NCBI GenBank assembly: GCA_900110595.1 | Contig: FOEZ01000014.1 | Span: forward strand, 37,814 to 101,813 | Source: Arthrobacter sp. OV608 | GTDB taxonomy: Bacteria; Actinomycetota; Actinomycetes; Actinomycetales; Micrococcaceae | DNA: 64,000 nt | Direction: 5' to 3' | Shown here: positions 16,679-25,736 of the stretch, in pieces | How positions within the stretch are numbered: position 1 is the first letter of the stretch | How the letters are laid out: every line of letters starts with the position of its first letter | Translations under genes and position numbers: made by a program | The notes under the pieces: model-generated | What the model saw: only the letters and a program-made list of their open reading frames with translations | The model's database searches: none | What the model was told of the DNA's origin: nothing

Positions 16679-17806
16679 CTAGCGGGAAGCGCGGAAGATG
16701 TCCGGCGCCGGCCGGGTGCCGGTGGCGAGGTCCGCGAGGATCCGGCCAACTACGGGCGTGAACTTGAACCCGTGCCCGGAGAACCCGGCGCCGATCACCA
16801 CGGGGCCGATCCGGTCCAGGATGAAGTCCTCGTCCGGGGTGGTGGTGTAAGTGCAGCTGATGGCCTCGAACGAATCCGGGTCCACCCCTGGAAGCCACGT
16901 CCCCGCATAATCCTGCAGGGCCGCGAGCTGCACCGGTTCCGGCTGGAAGGAACGCCGGTCCGGATCTACCAGCGGGCCCACACCGTGCCATCCCGCCTTG
17001 ATCCCCTCACCCGGGGTCTGCATCCCGTACACCGGGGAGTACCAGTTTTTGTATTCCGGACTGGTGCCCGGCATGTGGTTGAACCCGGGCCAGACGGCGC
17101 CGGCATCAGCCACCCGGAAGTGCGCCGGCTGCTCCTGGGTGACCCGCAGCTTCGGGATCCGGAGTCCTGCGCCGGCTGTGCCGAGAAGTTTCTCCGTCCA
17201 GCCGCCGGCGGTGACCACCACCTGGGCGGCGGTGACCACCTCGGTACCGGCCTCGGACTCCAAAGCCAGCCGGACGCCGTCGTCCATCACCTTGAACTCC
17301 ACCACTTTGGTGTGGTGACGGATCTCGGCGCCACGGGCCGCGGCGAGACGCTGGAAGACGGGGAGCGCCGCTTCGGGGTTGAGCTGCCCGCCGTCGGGCA
17401 TAAAGAGGGCCTGCTGGTCGAAGCGGATGCCGCGCCAGCGCTCGCCTGCCTCCGAGGGGGACAGGAACTCGGCCCGGATGCCAGCCTCATTCAACGCAGA
17501 GGCCACGTCCGGAAGCCGCGGGTCCGGGCCGTGGTTGACGATTCCCGTGCGGGCCAGCAGCGTCTCGCCGCTGTCCTGCTCCAACTCGTCCCACAGGGCC
17601 AGCCCCTCGGCCAGCATGGCTACATATTCGGGACGGTGATAGCCCGGGTTCAGGTTGCGGGTGGTGCCGTGAGAGGCGCCGATCTTGTGCCCGGGTCCGA
17701 ACTGCTCCACGAGCGTCACCTGCCGGCCGCGGCGGGACAGCGCCCAGGCGGCGGCCGATCCCATGGCCCCGCCGCCGATCACCAGGGTATCCAGCATCTT
17801 GTCCAT
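16679..17806 (-). CDS. Monomeric sarcosine oxidase / N-methyl amino acid oxidase family protein
   Basis: Protein of 375 aa, usual size for the MSOX family. The N-terminal FAD motif is TLVIGGGAMGSAAAWALSRRG. The substrate/FAD region GASHGTTRNLNPGYH is followed by a conserved AISCTYTTTPDEDFI, whose Cys corresponds to the residue that covalently holds FAD, and GAGFSGHGFKFTPVVG closes the domain. ATG 17806 has GGAG upstream. It oxidatively removes N-methyl or amino groups using O2. It lies 10 nt after the AEC carrier stop, so the two are probably one operon: import or export plus oxidation of an N-methylated amino acid. Sarcosine itself is a fair guess, given the betaine genes nearby. Confidence 0.85.
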   Translation of the reverse strand: MDKMLDTLVIGGGAMGSAAAWALSRRGRQVTLVEQFGPGHKIGASHGTTRNLNPGYHRPEYVAMLAEGLALWDELEQDSGETLLARTGIVNHGPDPRLPDVASALNEAGIRAEFLSPSEAGERWRGIRFDQQALFMPDGGQLNPEAALPVFQRLAAARGAEIRHHTKVVEFKVMDDGVRLALESEAGTEVVTAAQVVVTAGGWTEKLLGTAGAGLRIPKLRVTQEQPAHFRVADAGAVWPGFNHMPGTSPEYKNWYSPVYGMQTPGEGIKAGWHGVGPLVDPDRRSFQPEPVQLAALQDYAGTWLPGVDPDSFEAISCTYTTTPDEDFILDRIGPVVIGAGFSGHGFKFTPVVGRILADLATGTRPAPDIFRASR

Positions 17807-17816
17807 CAAACTCCCA

Positions 17817-18743
17817 TCACGTCAGCAGCAGCGCTACGCCAATCATCGCCGGAACGGCCACAACGGTTGTAATCAGCACGGTGTCCTTGGCCACGGTGAG
17901 GCCGGTCTTGTAGCGGCTCGCGGCCACAAAGACGTTCTGGGCGGTGGGCAGCGCGGACGTGACCACCACGGCGAACAGGGCATGCCCTTCCATGCCCAGC
18001 GCAAAACGGGCAAAGAGATACGCCAGCCCCGGCTGGACGGCCAGTTTGAAACCACTCGCCAGCAGGGTGTCCAGGCGCCGGCCCGCGGCGGCCTGCAGCG
18101 GGCGCGTGCCGTTCAGGCTCATGCCGAAGGCGATCAGCATGGCCGGAATGGCTGCACCGCCGATCAGGTGGATGGGCTCCAATACCAGGGGCGGGACCTT
18201 CCAGCCGGTGCCGGCCACCACCAGGCCCAGCGCGGAGCCTACAATCATGGGGTTACGCAGGATCATCACCACAAAACTCAGGGGCGTGGTGCGGTGTGCG
18301 CTGGTGCTGGAGTCGAGGATCATCAGGAACATTGGCGTGAAGAAGGCCAGCTGGAAGATCAGCAGCGGCGCCACATAGCTGGCATCGCCCAGAACATATA
18401 CCGCGATGGGAATACCCAGGTTCGCTGAGTTGGCGAGCGAGGCAGCCATGGAACTCATCAGGGACTCAGGCAAGGAGCGCTTAAGCCAAAACTTGGCAAT
18501 GCTGAAGAAGACGGCTGCCGTGGCCATGGCGGCAACCGCTGTTACTAACAGGGGTGCGGCGAAGACTTCGGCGAGGCGGGCCTTGCTCAGCGTTTCGAAG
18601 AGCAGCGCCGGGCTGGCCACAAAGAAGGTGAGGGAGCTGAGGACCTGGCGGGCGTTCTCACCCAGGATTTTCCGCCGGCCCACGAACCAGCCCACCAGGA
18701 TGATGCACCAGACCACAAAGAAGCCGGCCAGTACACCTAGCAA
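17817..18743 (-). CDS. AEC-family (auxin efflux carrier-like) transporter
   Basis: Protein of 308 aa with about ten membrane segments in the 5+5 arrangement of the AEC family, with SLANSANLGIPIAVYVLG and a matching VVTSALPTAQNVFVAASRY repeat half, each with the conserved Asn and Pro. Bacterial members move dicarboxylates or amino-acid-like compounds. The start at TTG 18743 is the only one that keeps the first helix, but it has a poor ribosome site, so it is uncertain. Co-transcribed with the downstream N-methyl amino acid oxidase. Confidence 0.8.
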   Translation of the reverse strand: MLGVLAGFFVVWCIILVGWFVGRRKILGENARQVLSSLTFFVASPALLFETLSKARLAEVFAAPLLVTAVAAMATAAVFFSIAKFWLKRSLPESLMSSMAASLANSANLGIPIAVYVLGDASYVAPLLIFQLAFFTPMFLMILDSSTSAHRTTPLSFVVMILRNPMIVGSALGLVVAGTGWKVPPLVLEPIHLIGGAAIPAMLIAFGMSLNGTRPLQAAAGRRLDTLLASGFKLAVQPGLAYLFARFALGMEGHALFAVVVTSALPTAQNVFVAASRYKTGLTVAKDTVLITTVVAVPAMIGVALLLT

Positions 18744-18807
18744 GGGATCACCGGTGGCTTATCCCGCAGGGCGCGGCGGAAGTGGGTACCGGGACACACG
18801 GCCCCGG

Positions 18808-19233
18808 TTAGGCGGTGGCGTTGTTAAGCGCGAAAGGGGGGCGCATCATCCCGGGAGTGAGGCCCTCGGCCGGGTCATTGCCGAGCTGGATGATCCGGTT
18901 GTTTTCGTCCACATGGACCACCCGCGGTTCGTAGGCCTTGGCCTCTTCGGTGGTCATCTGGGCGTAGGTAATCAGGATGACGAGGTCGTTCTCGTGCATG
19001 AGGTGCGCCGCCGCACCGTTGATGCCGATGACACCGGAACCCCGCTCGCCCGCGATGGTATAGGTCTCTAGCCGTGCGCCATTGGTGATGTCCACAATGG
19101 ACACGAGCTCGCCGGGCAGGATGTCGGCGGCCTCGAGCAGGTCCAGGTCCACGGTGACGGAACCGACGTAGTGCAGGTCGGCGTGCGTGACGGTGGCCCG
19201 GTGGATTTTGGACTTGAACATTGTTCGATTCAT
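18808..19233 (-). CDS. panD: Aspartate 1-decarboxylase precursor
   Basis: Protein of 141 aa. [21 protein letters not shown] matches PanD, with the self-cleavage pair Gly24-Ser25 in the canonical position; Ser25 becomes the pyruvoyl cofactor. [24 protein letters not shown] is the conserved C-terminal half. It makes beta-alanine from aspartate for pantothenate and CoA. No other pan genes are nearby. No Shine-Dalgarno precedes ATG 19233, so a leaderless start is possible. Confidence 0.96.
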   Translation of the reverse strand: MNRTMFKSKIHRATVTHADLHYVGSVTVDLDLLEAADILPGELVSIVDITNGARLETYTIAGERGSGVIGINGAAAHLMHENDLVILITYAQMTTEEAKAYEPRVVHVDENNRIIQLGNDPAEGLTPGMMRPPFALNNATA

Positions 19234-19327
19234 AACGGCATCAGTCTAGCGCCGGGGGCGCCACGGCGCAGTGACGCAGGGAACAGTGACGCTTAGCCGC
19301 TTGGAAGGACGCGTACGACGGCGGCGG

Positions 19328-20242
19328 TCACGCGCCGTCGTTCCTTGCCAGCGCCGCGGCTGCTGCAGCGAGCGTCTCCCGCGCGGCCAGGATGGCCGGC
19401 CTCTGGGCGCTGGAGCGGCGGACGGACGTAAAGACGGTGCGGTGCGGTTTGCCCGGAAGCTCCAGCAGCTGGGCTGTGGTGCCACGGCCGGTCCACACCA
19501 GGTCCGGCATCAGGGCCACCGCGTTGCCGGACTCGATCAGGCGGGCCTGGGCCTGCAGGTCCGCCGTTTCGAAGCGTACGTCAGGCTCGAACCCGGCGCT
19601 CCGGCAGGCCTGCTCGGCCCAATGGCGGGACGCGGCACCCCTCGGTTCCATGACCCAGGCGAGCTCCGCGGTGTCCTCCAGCGAACGGATGGAGGGGCCG
19701 CCGTCGGACGCCGGGGGAACAGCCAGTCGGATGGCATCGGTGGTCAGCTTGACGCGGTCCAGTTGCGGATAGCGCGGGGCGGCATGGCCCGGATACTGCT
19801 CGGCAATAACCAGATCGAAGTCGCGCGCCCAGGTTTCGTGCAGCGCCGTTTCGGGCTCGCGCTGGATCATTTCGATCCTGACCTCGGGATAGGCCTTGGC
19901 CATCCTCGTCAGGGTGTCCGGCATCAGGGCCAGGGCCGCAGACTGGAAAACGGCGATCCGGACTGTCCCCGTGACGGTGGTGAGGGAAGCGGCGAGGTCC
20001 GCCTCGGCCTGCTCCATGGTTTCGAGCAGGTTCGCGGTATGCGCCACCAGTACTTCTGCCTGCGGCGTGAGCTGGACCCGCCTCCCCGTTTTGCGAAGCA
20101 GTTCCACGCCCACTTCTTTCTCGAGCAGGGCCAGCTGCTGCGATACGGACGACGGGCTGTACTGCAGCGCCTCGGCCACCTCCGCCAGCGTCCCCCGGAT
20201 GCTTAATTCCCGGAGCAGGCGGAGCCGGCGGACGTCAAGCAT
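19328..20242 (-). CDS. LysR-family regulator, probable proline-use activator
   Basis: Protein of 304 aa. The N-terminal winged helix (LRLLRELSIRGTLAEVAEAL, YSPSSVSQQLALLEKEVG) resembles the Lrp-like-acting LysR group that senses amino acids. The co-inducer domain follows from ~residue 90. ATG 20242 has AAGGA 7 nt upstream. It is divergent from an APC permease and one gene away from putA; both target promoters carry the same TTAGAA-N7-CTTTATCT arrangement. I infer control of proline uptake and oxidation. Confidence 0.85.
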   Translation of the reverse strand: MLDVRRLRLLRELSIRGTLAEVAEALQYSPSSVSQQLALLEKEVGVELLRKTGRRVQLTPQAEVLVAHTANLLETMEQAEADLAASLTTVTGTVRIAVFQSAALALMPDTLTRMAKAYPEVRIEMIQREPETALHETWARDFDLVIAEQYPGHAAPRYPQLDRVKLTTDAIRLAVPPASDGGPSIRSLEDTAELAWVMEPRGAASRHWAEQACRSAGFEPDVRFETADLQAQARLIESGNAVALMPDLVWTGRGTTAQLLELPGKPHRTVFTSVRRSSAQRPAILAARETLAAAAAALARNDGA

Positions 20243-20274
20243 GAGGGAATCCTTACCGGAACTAATGAATATAG

Positions 20275-20299
20275 GTTAGAAGTAGTCACTTTATCTAAC
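20275..20299. promoter_or_regulatory. Candidate LysR site at the permease promoter
   Basis: Inverted repeat GTTAGA (20275-20280) and TCTAAC (20294-20299), containing TTAGAA-N7-CTTTATCT. It overlaps the -35 position of a possible plus-strand promoter whose -10 is TACTGT in TTGCATACTGTT. The -35 itself is poor, as expected for an activator-dependent promoter. The same arrangement lies upstream of putA. Confidence 0.6.
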
Positions 20300-20394
20300 G
20301 CAAGCACCCTTGCATACTGTTGGGACCGAGTTACCCCCGTCACAAGCGATTCTTCGCGCGCCGTGACGGGGAAGCACCCAAGCAGGAGTTCCTG

Positions 20395-21858
20395 ATGAGC
20401 AGTAGAGACATGACCCAGTCGATCATGCGGCGCAAACCGATCGATGACATCGAGGAAGAAAACAAACACAGTGGCCTCTTCAAGTCACTCGGGCTGTGGC
20501 AGCTGACGGCAATCGGCGTCGGCGGCATCATCGGCGTCGGCATCTTCTCCCTTGCCGGACTGGTGGCAGCAGGCAGCGAAGGAACACCCGGGGTGGGGCC
20601 CGCGGTGCTGATTTCCTTCCTGATCGCAGGCCTCGCCTCTGCCGCGGCCGCGCTTTCCTACGCAGAGTTCGCCGGCATGATTCCCCGCGCCGGCTCTGCT
20701 TATACGTACGGATACGTTGCGCTGGGCGAGGTGATCGGCTGGTTCATCGGCTGGGACCTGCTGCTCGAATACATTGCCATCGTGGCTGTGGTGGCCATCG
20801 GCATCTCCGGCTACTTTGATGCATTCTTGTCAGGCATCGGTATCCACATGCCGGTTTGGATGACGTCCACTCCCGATGAAGGCAAGGGCGGCATCGTCAA
20901 CATCCCGGCCATCGCAGTCTGCTTGATCGTCACCTGGATCCTGTCCCGCGGCACCAAGGCCTTCGGCCGGTTTGAGCTGGTGGCCGTGGCCATCAAGGTG
21001 GTCCTGATCCTCTTCATCATCGGCCTGGGCATCTTCTACATCGACACCAACAACTACAACCCGTTTATGCCCAGCGGGTTTGGCCCCGTGCTGGCCGGCT
21101 CGGCAACGGTGTTCTTCGCGGTGTTCGGCTACGACGCCATGAGTACCGCGGCAGAGGAAGCGACCGACGGCAAGAAGCACATGCCCAAGGCCATCATCCT
21201 CTCCCTGATCATCGCGATGCTCCTCTATGTGGCCGCCACCCTGGTCCTCACCGGCATGCAGAACTACAAGGACATCGACCCGAAGGCCGGCTTTGCCTCA
21301 GCCTTCACCGGTGTTGGCCTGCCGATCATCGCCACCATCATCTCCGTGTTCGCCGTGCTGTCCATCCTGACCGTGATGCTGACCTTCCTCCTGGGTGTCA
21401 CCCGCGTCTGGTTCTCCATGAGCCGGGACGGTCTCCTGCCGGGCTGGTTCGCCAAGACGGACCGCCACGGCACCCCGCAGCGGGTCACCTGGATTGCCGG
21501 CATTGCCTCTGCCCTGTTGGCCGGCGTTTTCCCGATCAAGGCGGTGGCCGACCTGACCAACATCGGCATCCTGGCCGCATTCGTCGTCGTCTGCCTTTCC
21601 GTGATCATCTTCCGCTACAAGCGCCCGGACGCCCCCCGCTCCTTCCGCCTGCCGCTGATGCCCCTGGTTCCGGCCTTCGGGGTCCTGGCCTCCGCGTTCC
21701 TGATGTTCCAGCTGCACTGGGAAACCTGGCTGCGGTTCATCGTTTGGCTGGTCATAGGCCTGGCCATCTACTTCTTCTACGGCAAGCGGAACTCCCTGAT
21801 GAACCCCAACAGCCCGCGGCATCAGGAGATCGTGGAGATGCACCGCCCCCTCGCCTGA
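20395..21858 (+). CDS. APC-family amino acid permease (probable proline/cationic amino acid uptake)
   Basis: Protein of 487 aa starting at ATG 20395 with AGGAG 7 nt upstream. It has about twelve membrane helices. The first, LTAIGVGGIIGVGIFSLAGL, carries the GxG substrate-binding turn of APC transporters, and FGYDAMSTAAEEATDGKKHMP is the helix-6/loop signature of the CAT/YfnA group. Divergent from the LysR gene and upstream of putA with a strong hairpin between them, so it is probably its own transcription unit. Proline as substrate is inferred from context. Confidence 0.87.
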   Translation: MSSRDMTQSIMRRKPIDDIEEENKHSGLFKSLGLWQLTAIGVGGIIGVGIFSLAGLVAAGSEGTPGVGPAVLISFLIAGLASAAAALSYAEFAGMIPRAGSAYTYGYVALGEVIGWFIGWDLLLEYIAIVAVVAIGISGYFDAFLSGIGIHMPVWMTSTPDEGKGGIVNIPAIAVCLIVTWILSRGTKAFGRFELVAVAIKVVLILFIIGLGIFYIDTNNYNPFMPSGFGPVLAGSATVFFAVFGYDAMSTAAEEATDGKKHMPKAIILSLIIAMLLYVAATLVLTGMQNYKDIDPKAGFASAFTGVGLPIIATIISVFAVLSILTVMLTFLLGVTRVWFSMSRDGLLPGWFAKTDRHGTPQRVTWIAGIASALLAGVFPIKAVADLTNIGILAAFVVVCLSVIIFRYKRPDAPRSFRLPLMPLVPAFGVLASAFLMFQLHWETWLRFIVWLVIGLAIYFFYGKRNSLMNPNSPRHQEIVEMHRPLA

Positions 21859-21877
21859 CCCGCCTCTTCCAGTCACT

Positions 21878-21983
21878 GGCAGGCCGTCCCGCCCCCAATT
21901 TTGCCCTATCACTTTTGGTCCCCAAGCACCCGTTTTGGGGACCAAAAGTGATAGGGCAAGGGGGGAGGACGGCCTGCCTTTTT
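21878..21983. repeat. Very long composite hairpin (perfect 25-bp inner stem plus outer stem) ending in T-run
   Basis: Inner arms at 21901-21925 and 21935-21959 are perfect reverse complements over 25 bp with a 9-nt loop. Outer arms GGCAGGCCGTCC (21878-21889) and GGACGGCCTGCC (21967-21978) also pair perfectly, with CCCCC/GGGGG joining them across a small bulge. TTTTTC follows at 21979. It can end transcription of the permease gene, but it is far longer than a normal terminator and looks like a palindromic repeat element. Confidence 0.85.
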
Positions 21984-22025
21984 CGTGCTCAAGAGGTGGG
22001 CGGCGGCGCTTTTTGAATCATTGGT

Positions 22026-22064
22026 TTTTCTAACCTGTATTGCTTAGAAAACATCGCTTTATCT
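22026..22064. promoter_or_regulatory. putA regulatory site (inverted repeat and shared LysR-type box)
   Basis: TTTTCTAA (22026-22033) and TTAGAAAA (22044-22051) form an exact inverted repeat with 10 nt between. TTAGAA (22044) N7 CTTTATCT (22057-22064) repeats the arrangement found before the permease gene. The surrounding 22015-22075 is strikingly AT-rich for this genome and must hold the putA promoter. Confidence 0.6.
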
Positions 22065-22130
22065 TATGTGAGTAGAAGCTCATACTGGTGAAAAGACCTC
22101 CTCCCACAGCAAAGAAGGATCGGGAAAACC

Positions 22131-25100
22131 ATGACCCACGTTGCAATGGAACCAGCAACTTCAGCCGGTACCGCACCGCAGACCGTCGACGTTGACGTCC
22201 CCCAGGCGAAGGCCCTCGCCACCGAAGCAGTCGCCCTGGTCCGGCACTGGCTCACCGAGGCTGCCAAGGTCCCGGTGGACGCCTCCGCCCAACAGCTCGC
22301 CGGCGTTCTTAAGGACCCCAACGGCCTGGAATTCACCGTGGGCTTCGTGGACGGCGTGGTCCGCCCCGAGGACCTGAACGTGGCAGCCCGCAACCTGGCG
22401 GCCCTGGCTCCGAAGGTTCCGGCCTTCCTGCCCTGGTACATGCGCAGCGCCGTGGCACTGGGCGGGACCATGGCCCCGGTGATGCCGCAGGTTGTCATCC
22501 CCATCGCCCGCAAGGTCCTGCGCGAGATGGTGGGCCACCTGATCGTGGACGCCACCGACGCCAAGCTCGGCCCGGCCATCGCCAAGATCCGCAAGGATGG
22601 CATTAAGCTCAACGTCAACCTCCTCGGCGAGGCGGTCCTCGGCGAGCACGAGGCATCCCGCCGGCTCGAAGGCACGCACACCCTGCTGGCGCGCCCCGAC
22701 GTCGATTACGTCTCCATCAAGGTCTCCTCTACGGTTGCCCCCCACTCCGCCTGGGCCTTCGACGAAGCCGTGGAACACGTCGTCGAAAAGCTCACGCCCC
22801 TCTTCCAGCGCGCCGCCTCCTTCGCCAAGAACGGCGGAAAGGCCAAGTTCATCAACCTGGACATGGAGGAATACAAGGACCTGGACATGACCATTGCGGT
22901 CTTCACCAGGATCCTGGACAAGCCAGAGTTCAAGAACCTGGAAGCCGGCATCGTGCTCCAGGCCTACCTTCCCGACGCTCTCTCCGCGATGATCCGCCTG
23001 CAGGATTGGGCTGCCGAACGCCGTGCCAACGGCGGCGCCGCCATCAAGGTCCGCGTGGTCAAAGGCGCCAACCTGCCCATGGAACAGGTGGAAGCGTCCC
23101 TGCATGACTGGCCCCTGGCCACCTGGGGCAGCAAGCAGGACTCGGACACCAGCTATAAGAGCGTCATCAACTACGCGCTGCACCCCGAGCGGATCAAGAA
23201 CATCCGGATCGGCGTGGCCGGCCACAATCTGTTCGACATCGCCTTCGCCTGGCTTCTGGCCAAGCAGCGCGGCATCGCGGATACCGCACAGCAGGGCATC
23301 GAGTTCGAGATGCTGCTGGGCATGGCTCAGGGCCAGGCCGAGGCCGTCAAGAAGGACGTCGGCTCGTTGCTGCTCTACACCCCGGTGGTGCACCCGGCCG
23401 AGTTCGACGTCGCCATCGCCTACCTGATCCGCCGCCTCGAGGAAGGCGCCAGCCAGGACAACTTCATGTCGGCAGTCTTCGAGCTGAGCGAAAACGAGGT
23501 CCTGTTCGAGCGCGAGAAGCAGCGCTTCCTTGCCTCGCTGGACGCCCTGGACAATACGGTTCCGCTGCCGAACCGCCGGCAGGACCGCAACCTGCCACCG
23601 GTCTCCAGGCCGCATGAGGGCTTCGAGAACACCCCGGACACCGATCCATCCCTGCCCGCCAACCGCGACTGGGGCCGGGCCATCCTGGAGCGCGTTCCCT
23701 CGTCCACCTTGGGCAACGCCTCCGTGGCAGCGGCTTCCGTCAAGGACGAGGCCACCCTGAACACCGTCATCCAGACGGCCGTGGAGAAGGGCAAAGCCTG
23801 GGGTGCGCTGTCCGGCGCCGAACGCGCCGAGATCCTGCACCGCGCCGGCGAGGTCCTGGAGGCCCGCCGCGCCGACCTTCTCGAGGTCATGGCCAGCGAA
23901 ACCGGCAAGACCATCGACCAGGGCGATCCCGAGGTCAGCGAAGCGGTGGACTTTGCCCACTACTACGCCGAGTCCGCGCGGAAGCTGGACGCGGTCGACG
24001 GCGCCACGTTCGTCCCAGCCAAGCTCACCGTTGTGACTCCGCCGTGGAACTTCCCGGTCGCAATTCCCGCAGGGTCCACCCTTGCGGCACTCGCCGCCGG
24101 CTCCGCCGTCGTGATCAAACCTGCCAAGCAGGCCGCCCGCAGCGGCGCCGTAATGGTGGAAGCGCTGTGGGAAGCCGGCGTGCCCCGTGACGTGCTCACC
24201 ATGGTGCAGTTGGGCGAGCGTGAGCTCGGCAAACAGCTGATCTCGCACCCGGCCGTGGACCGCGTGATCCTTACCGGCGGCTACGAAACCGCCGAGCTGT
24301 TCCGCTCCTTCCGCGAAGACCTGCCGCTCCTTGCCGAAACCAGTGGCAAGAATGCCATCATCGTCACCCCCAGCGCGGACCTGGACCTGGCGGCCAAGGA
24401 CGTTGCCTACTCCGCGTTCGGCCACGCCGGCCAGAAGTGCTCCGCGGCCTCACTGGTGATCCTGGTGGGCTCGGTGGCCAAGTCCAAGCGGTTCCACAAC
24501 CAGCTGATCGACGCCGTCACCTCCCTGAAGGTGGGCTACCCGGAGGACCCCACCAGCCAGATGGGCCCGATCATCGAGCCGGCCAACGGCAAGCTCCTGA
24601 ACGCACTCACCACTTTGGGCGAAGGCGAAAACTGGGCCGTTGAACCCAAGAAGTTGGATGACACTGGCCGGCTCTGGAGCCCGGGCGTGCGCTACGGCGT
24701 CAAGCGCGGTTCCTACTTCCACCTGACCGAGTTCTTCGGCCCGGTGCTCGGTGTGATGACCGCCGACACGCTCGAAGAGGCCATCGCCATCCAGAACCAG
24801 ATCGAGTACGGCCTCACCGCAGGCCTGCACTCGCTCAACTCCGAGGAGCTCGGAACCTGGCTGGAGACCATCCAGGCCGGAAACCTGTACGTGAACCGCG
24901 GCATCACCGGCGCCATAGTGCAGCGCCAGCCGTTCGGCGGCTGGAAGAAGTCCGCTGTGGGCGCTGGCACCAAGGCAGGCGGACCCAACTACCTGGCCGG
25001 CCTGGGCGACTGGACCCCGGCAGTCAGCACCGCCGGCGCTCCCATCATGCACCCCGGAGTGCGCCGGATCATCAACGCCGCCAGTGCGGCGTTGGAGCCT

Positions 25101-25649
25101 GCCGACCTGGAGTCGGTCAAGCGGGCGCTGGCATCGGACGCGCAGGCCTGGGCTGAGGAATTCGGCACCGCCAAGGACGTGTCCGGCCTCAGCGCGGAGC
25201 GCAACATCTTCCGTTACCGGAGCCTGCCAGTCACTGTACGGCTCGCCGAAGGTGCGCCGCTGGCGCACCTGGTCCGGACTGTGGCCGCCGGCGTCCTGGC
25301 GGGGTCGGCACTGACGGTGTCCTCCGCCGTCGAACTTCCCGCGCAGCTTCGCCCGGTGCTGACCGCGCTGGACGTCGAGGTGAGCGTGGAGTCCGACGCC
25401 GAGTGGCTGGCTTCCGCGGAACGCCTCGCCTTGGCGGGCAAGCTGTCCGGGGCGCGGATTCGCCTGATCGGCGGTGACGCCGCTGCGTTGGCTAAGGCCA
25501 CAGGCGGCCGTCCCGATCTTGCCGTCTACGCCCACGCGGTCACGGAGGCCGGCCGGGTCGAGCTGCTGCCGTTCCTGCATGAGCAGGCCGTCAGCATCAC
25601 GGCTCACCGGTTCGGCACACCCAACCACCTCTCGGACGCGCTGATCTAG
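22131..25649 (+). CDS. putA: Bifunctional proline dehydrogenase / L-glutamate-gamma-semialdehyde dehydrogenase
   Basis: Protein of 1172 aa. The proline dehydrogenase barrel covers ~residues 110-460 (VDYVSIKVSS, KVRVVKGANLPMEQVE, RIGVAGHNLFDIAFAWLL). The aldehyde dehydrogenase covers ~530-1000, with TPPWNFPVAIPAG, catalytic Glu736 in LLAETSGKNA and Cys770 in GHAGQKCSAASL. About 170 further residues follow. No N-terminal ribbon-helix-helix is present, so unlike E. coli PutA it is not its own repressor. It oxidises proline to glutamate using FAD and NAD. AAGAAGGA precedes the ATG. Confidence 0.95.
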   Translation: MTHVAMEPATSAGTAPQTVDVDVPQAKALATEAVALVRHWLTEAAKVPVDASAQQLAGVLKDPNGLEFTVGFVDGVVRPEDLNVAARNLAALAPKVPAFLPWYMRSAVALGGTMAPVMPQVVIPIARKVLREMVGHLIVDATDAKLGPAIAKIRKDGIKLNVNLLGEAVLGEHEASRRLEGTHTLLARPDVDYVSIKVSSTVAPHSAWAFDEAVEHVVEKLTPLFQRAASFAKNGGKAKFINLDMEEYKDLDMTIAVFTRILDKPEFKNLEAGIVLQAYLPDALSAMIRLQDWAAERRANGGAAIKVRVVKGANLPMEQVEASLHDWPLATWGSKQDSDTSYKSVINYALHPERIKNIRIGVAGHNLFDIAFAWLLAKQRGIADTAQQGIEFEMLLGMAQGQAEAVKKDVGSLLLYTPVVHPAEFDVAIAYLIRRLEEGASQDNFMSAVFELSENEVLFEREKQRFLASLDALDNTVPLPNRRQDRNLPPVSRPHEGFENTPDTDPSLPANRDWGRAILERVPSSTLGNASVAAASVKDEATLNTVIQTAVEKGKAWGALSGAERAEILHRAGEVLEARRADLLEVMASETGKTIDQGDPEVSEAVDFAHYYAESARKLDAVDGATFVPAKLTVVTPPWNFPVAIPAGSTLAALAAGSAVVIKPAKQAARSGAVMVEALWEAGVPRDVLTMVQLGERELGKQLISHPAVDRVILTGGYETAELFRSFREDLPLLAETSGKNAIIVTPSADLDLAAKDVAYSAFGHAGQKCSAASLVILVGSVAKSKRFHNQLIDAVTSLKVGYPEDPTSQMGPIIEPANGKLLNALTTLGEGENWAVEPKKLDDTGRLWSPGVRYGVKRGSYFHLTEFFGPVLGVMTADTLEEAIAIQNQIEYGLTAGLHSLNSEELGTWLETIQAGNLYVNRGITGAIVQRQPFGGWKKSAVGAGTKAGGPNYLAGLGDWTPAVSTAGAPIMHPGVRRIINAASAALEPADLESVKRALASDAQAWAEEFGTAKDVSGLSAERNIFRYRSLPVTVRLAEGAPLAHLVRTVAAGVLAGSALTVSSAVELPAQLRPVLTALDVEVSVESDAEWLASAERLALAGKLSGARIRLIGGDAAALAKATGGRPDLAVYAHAVTEAGRVELLPFLHEQAVSITAHRFGTPNHLSDALI

Positions 25650-25672
25650 TTCCCGCTCCAAGGGCATACATA

Positions 25673-25724
25673 AGGTCCGGTGGTTGAGCTTGTCTGGATT
25701 TCGACAAGCTCAACCACCGGACCT
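25673..25724. repeat. Palindromic repeat element (22-bp perfect stem)
   Basis: AGGTCCGGTGGTTGAGCTTG at the left (arm 25673-25694) is matched exactly by the right arm (25703-25724) around an 8-nt loop. It sits between the convergent ends of putA and the zinc-ribbon gene, so it may act as a two-way terminator. From general knowledge, the core TGGTTGAGCTTGTCGAAA recurs in many Arthrobacter-like genomes. Only one copy is in this window. Confidence 0.75.
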
Positions 25725-25736
25725 CGTTAATGTGCG

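Noticed and set aside
22161-24425. Open frame of 754 codons antisense to putA
   Set aside because: Typical of GC-rich DNA, where the opposite strand of a well-conserved gene stays open. Composition is Gly/Val/His-rich without domain motifs, and putA on the other strand is certain.
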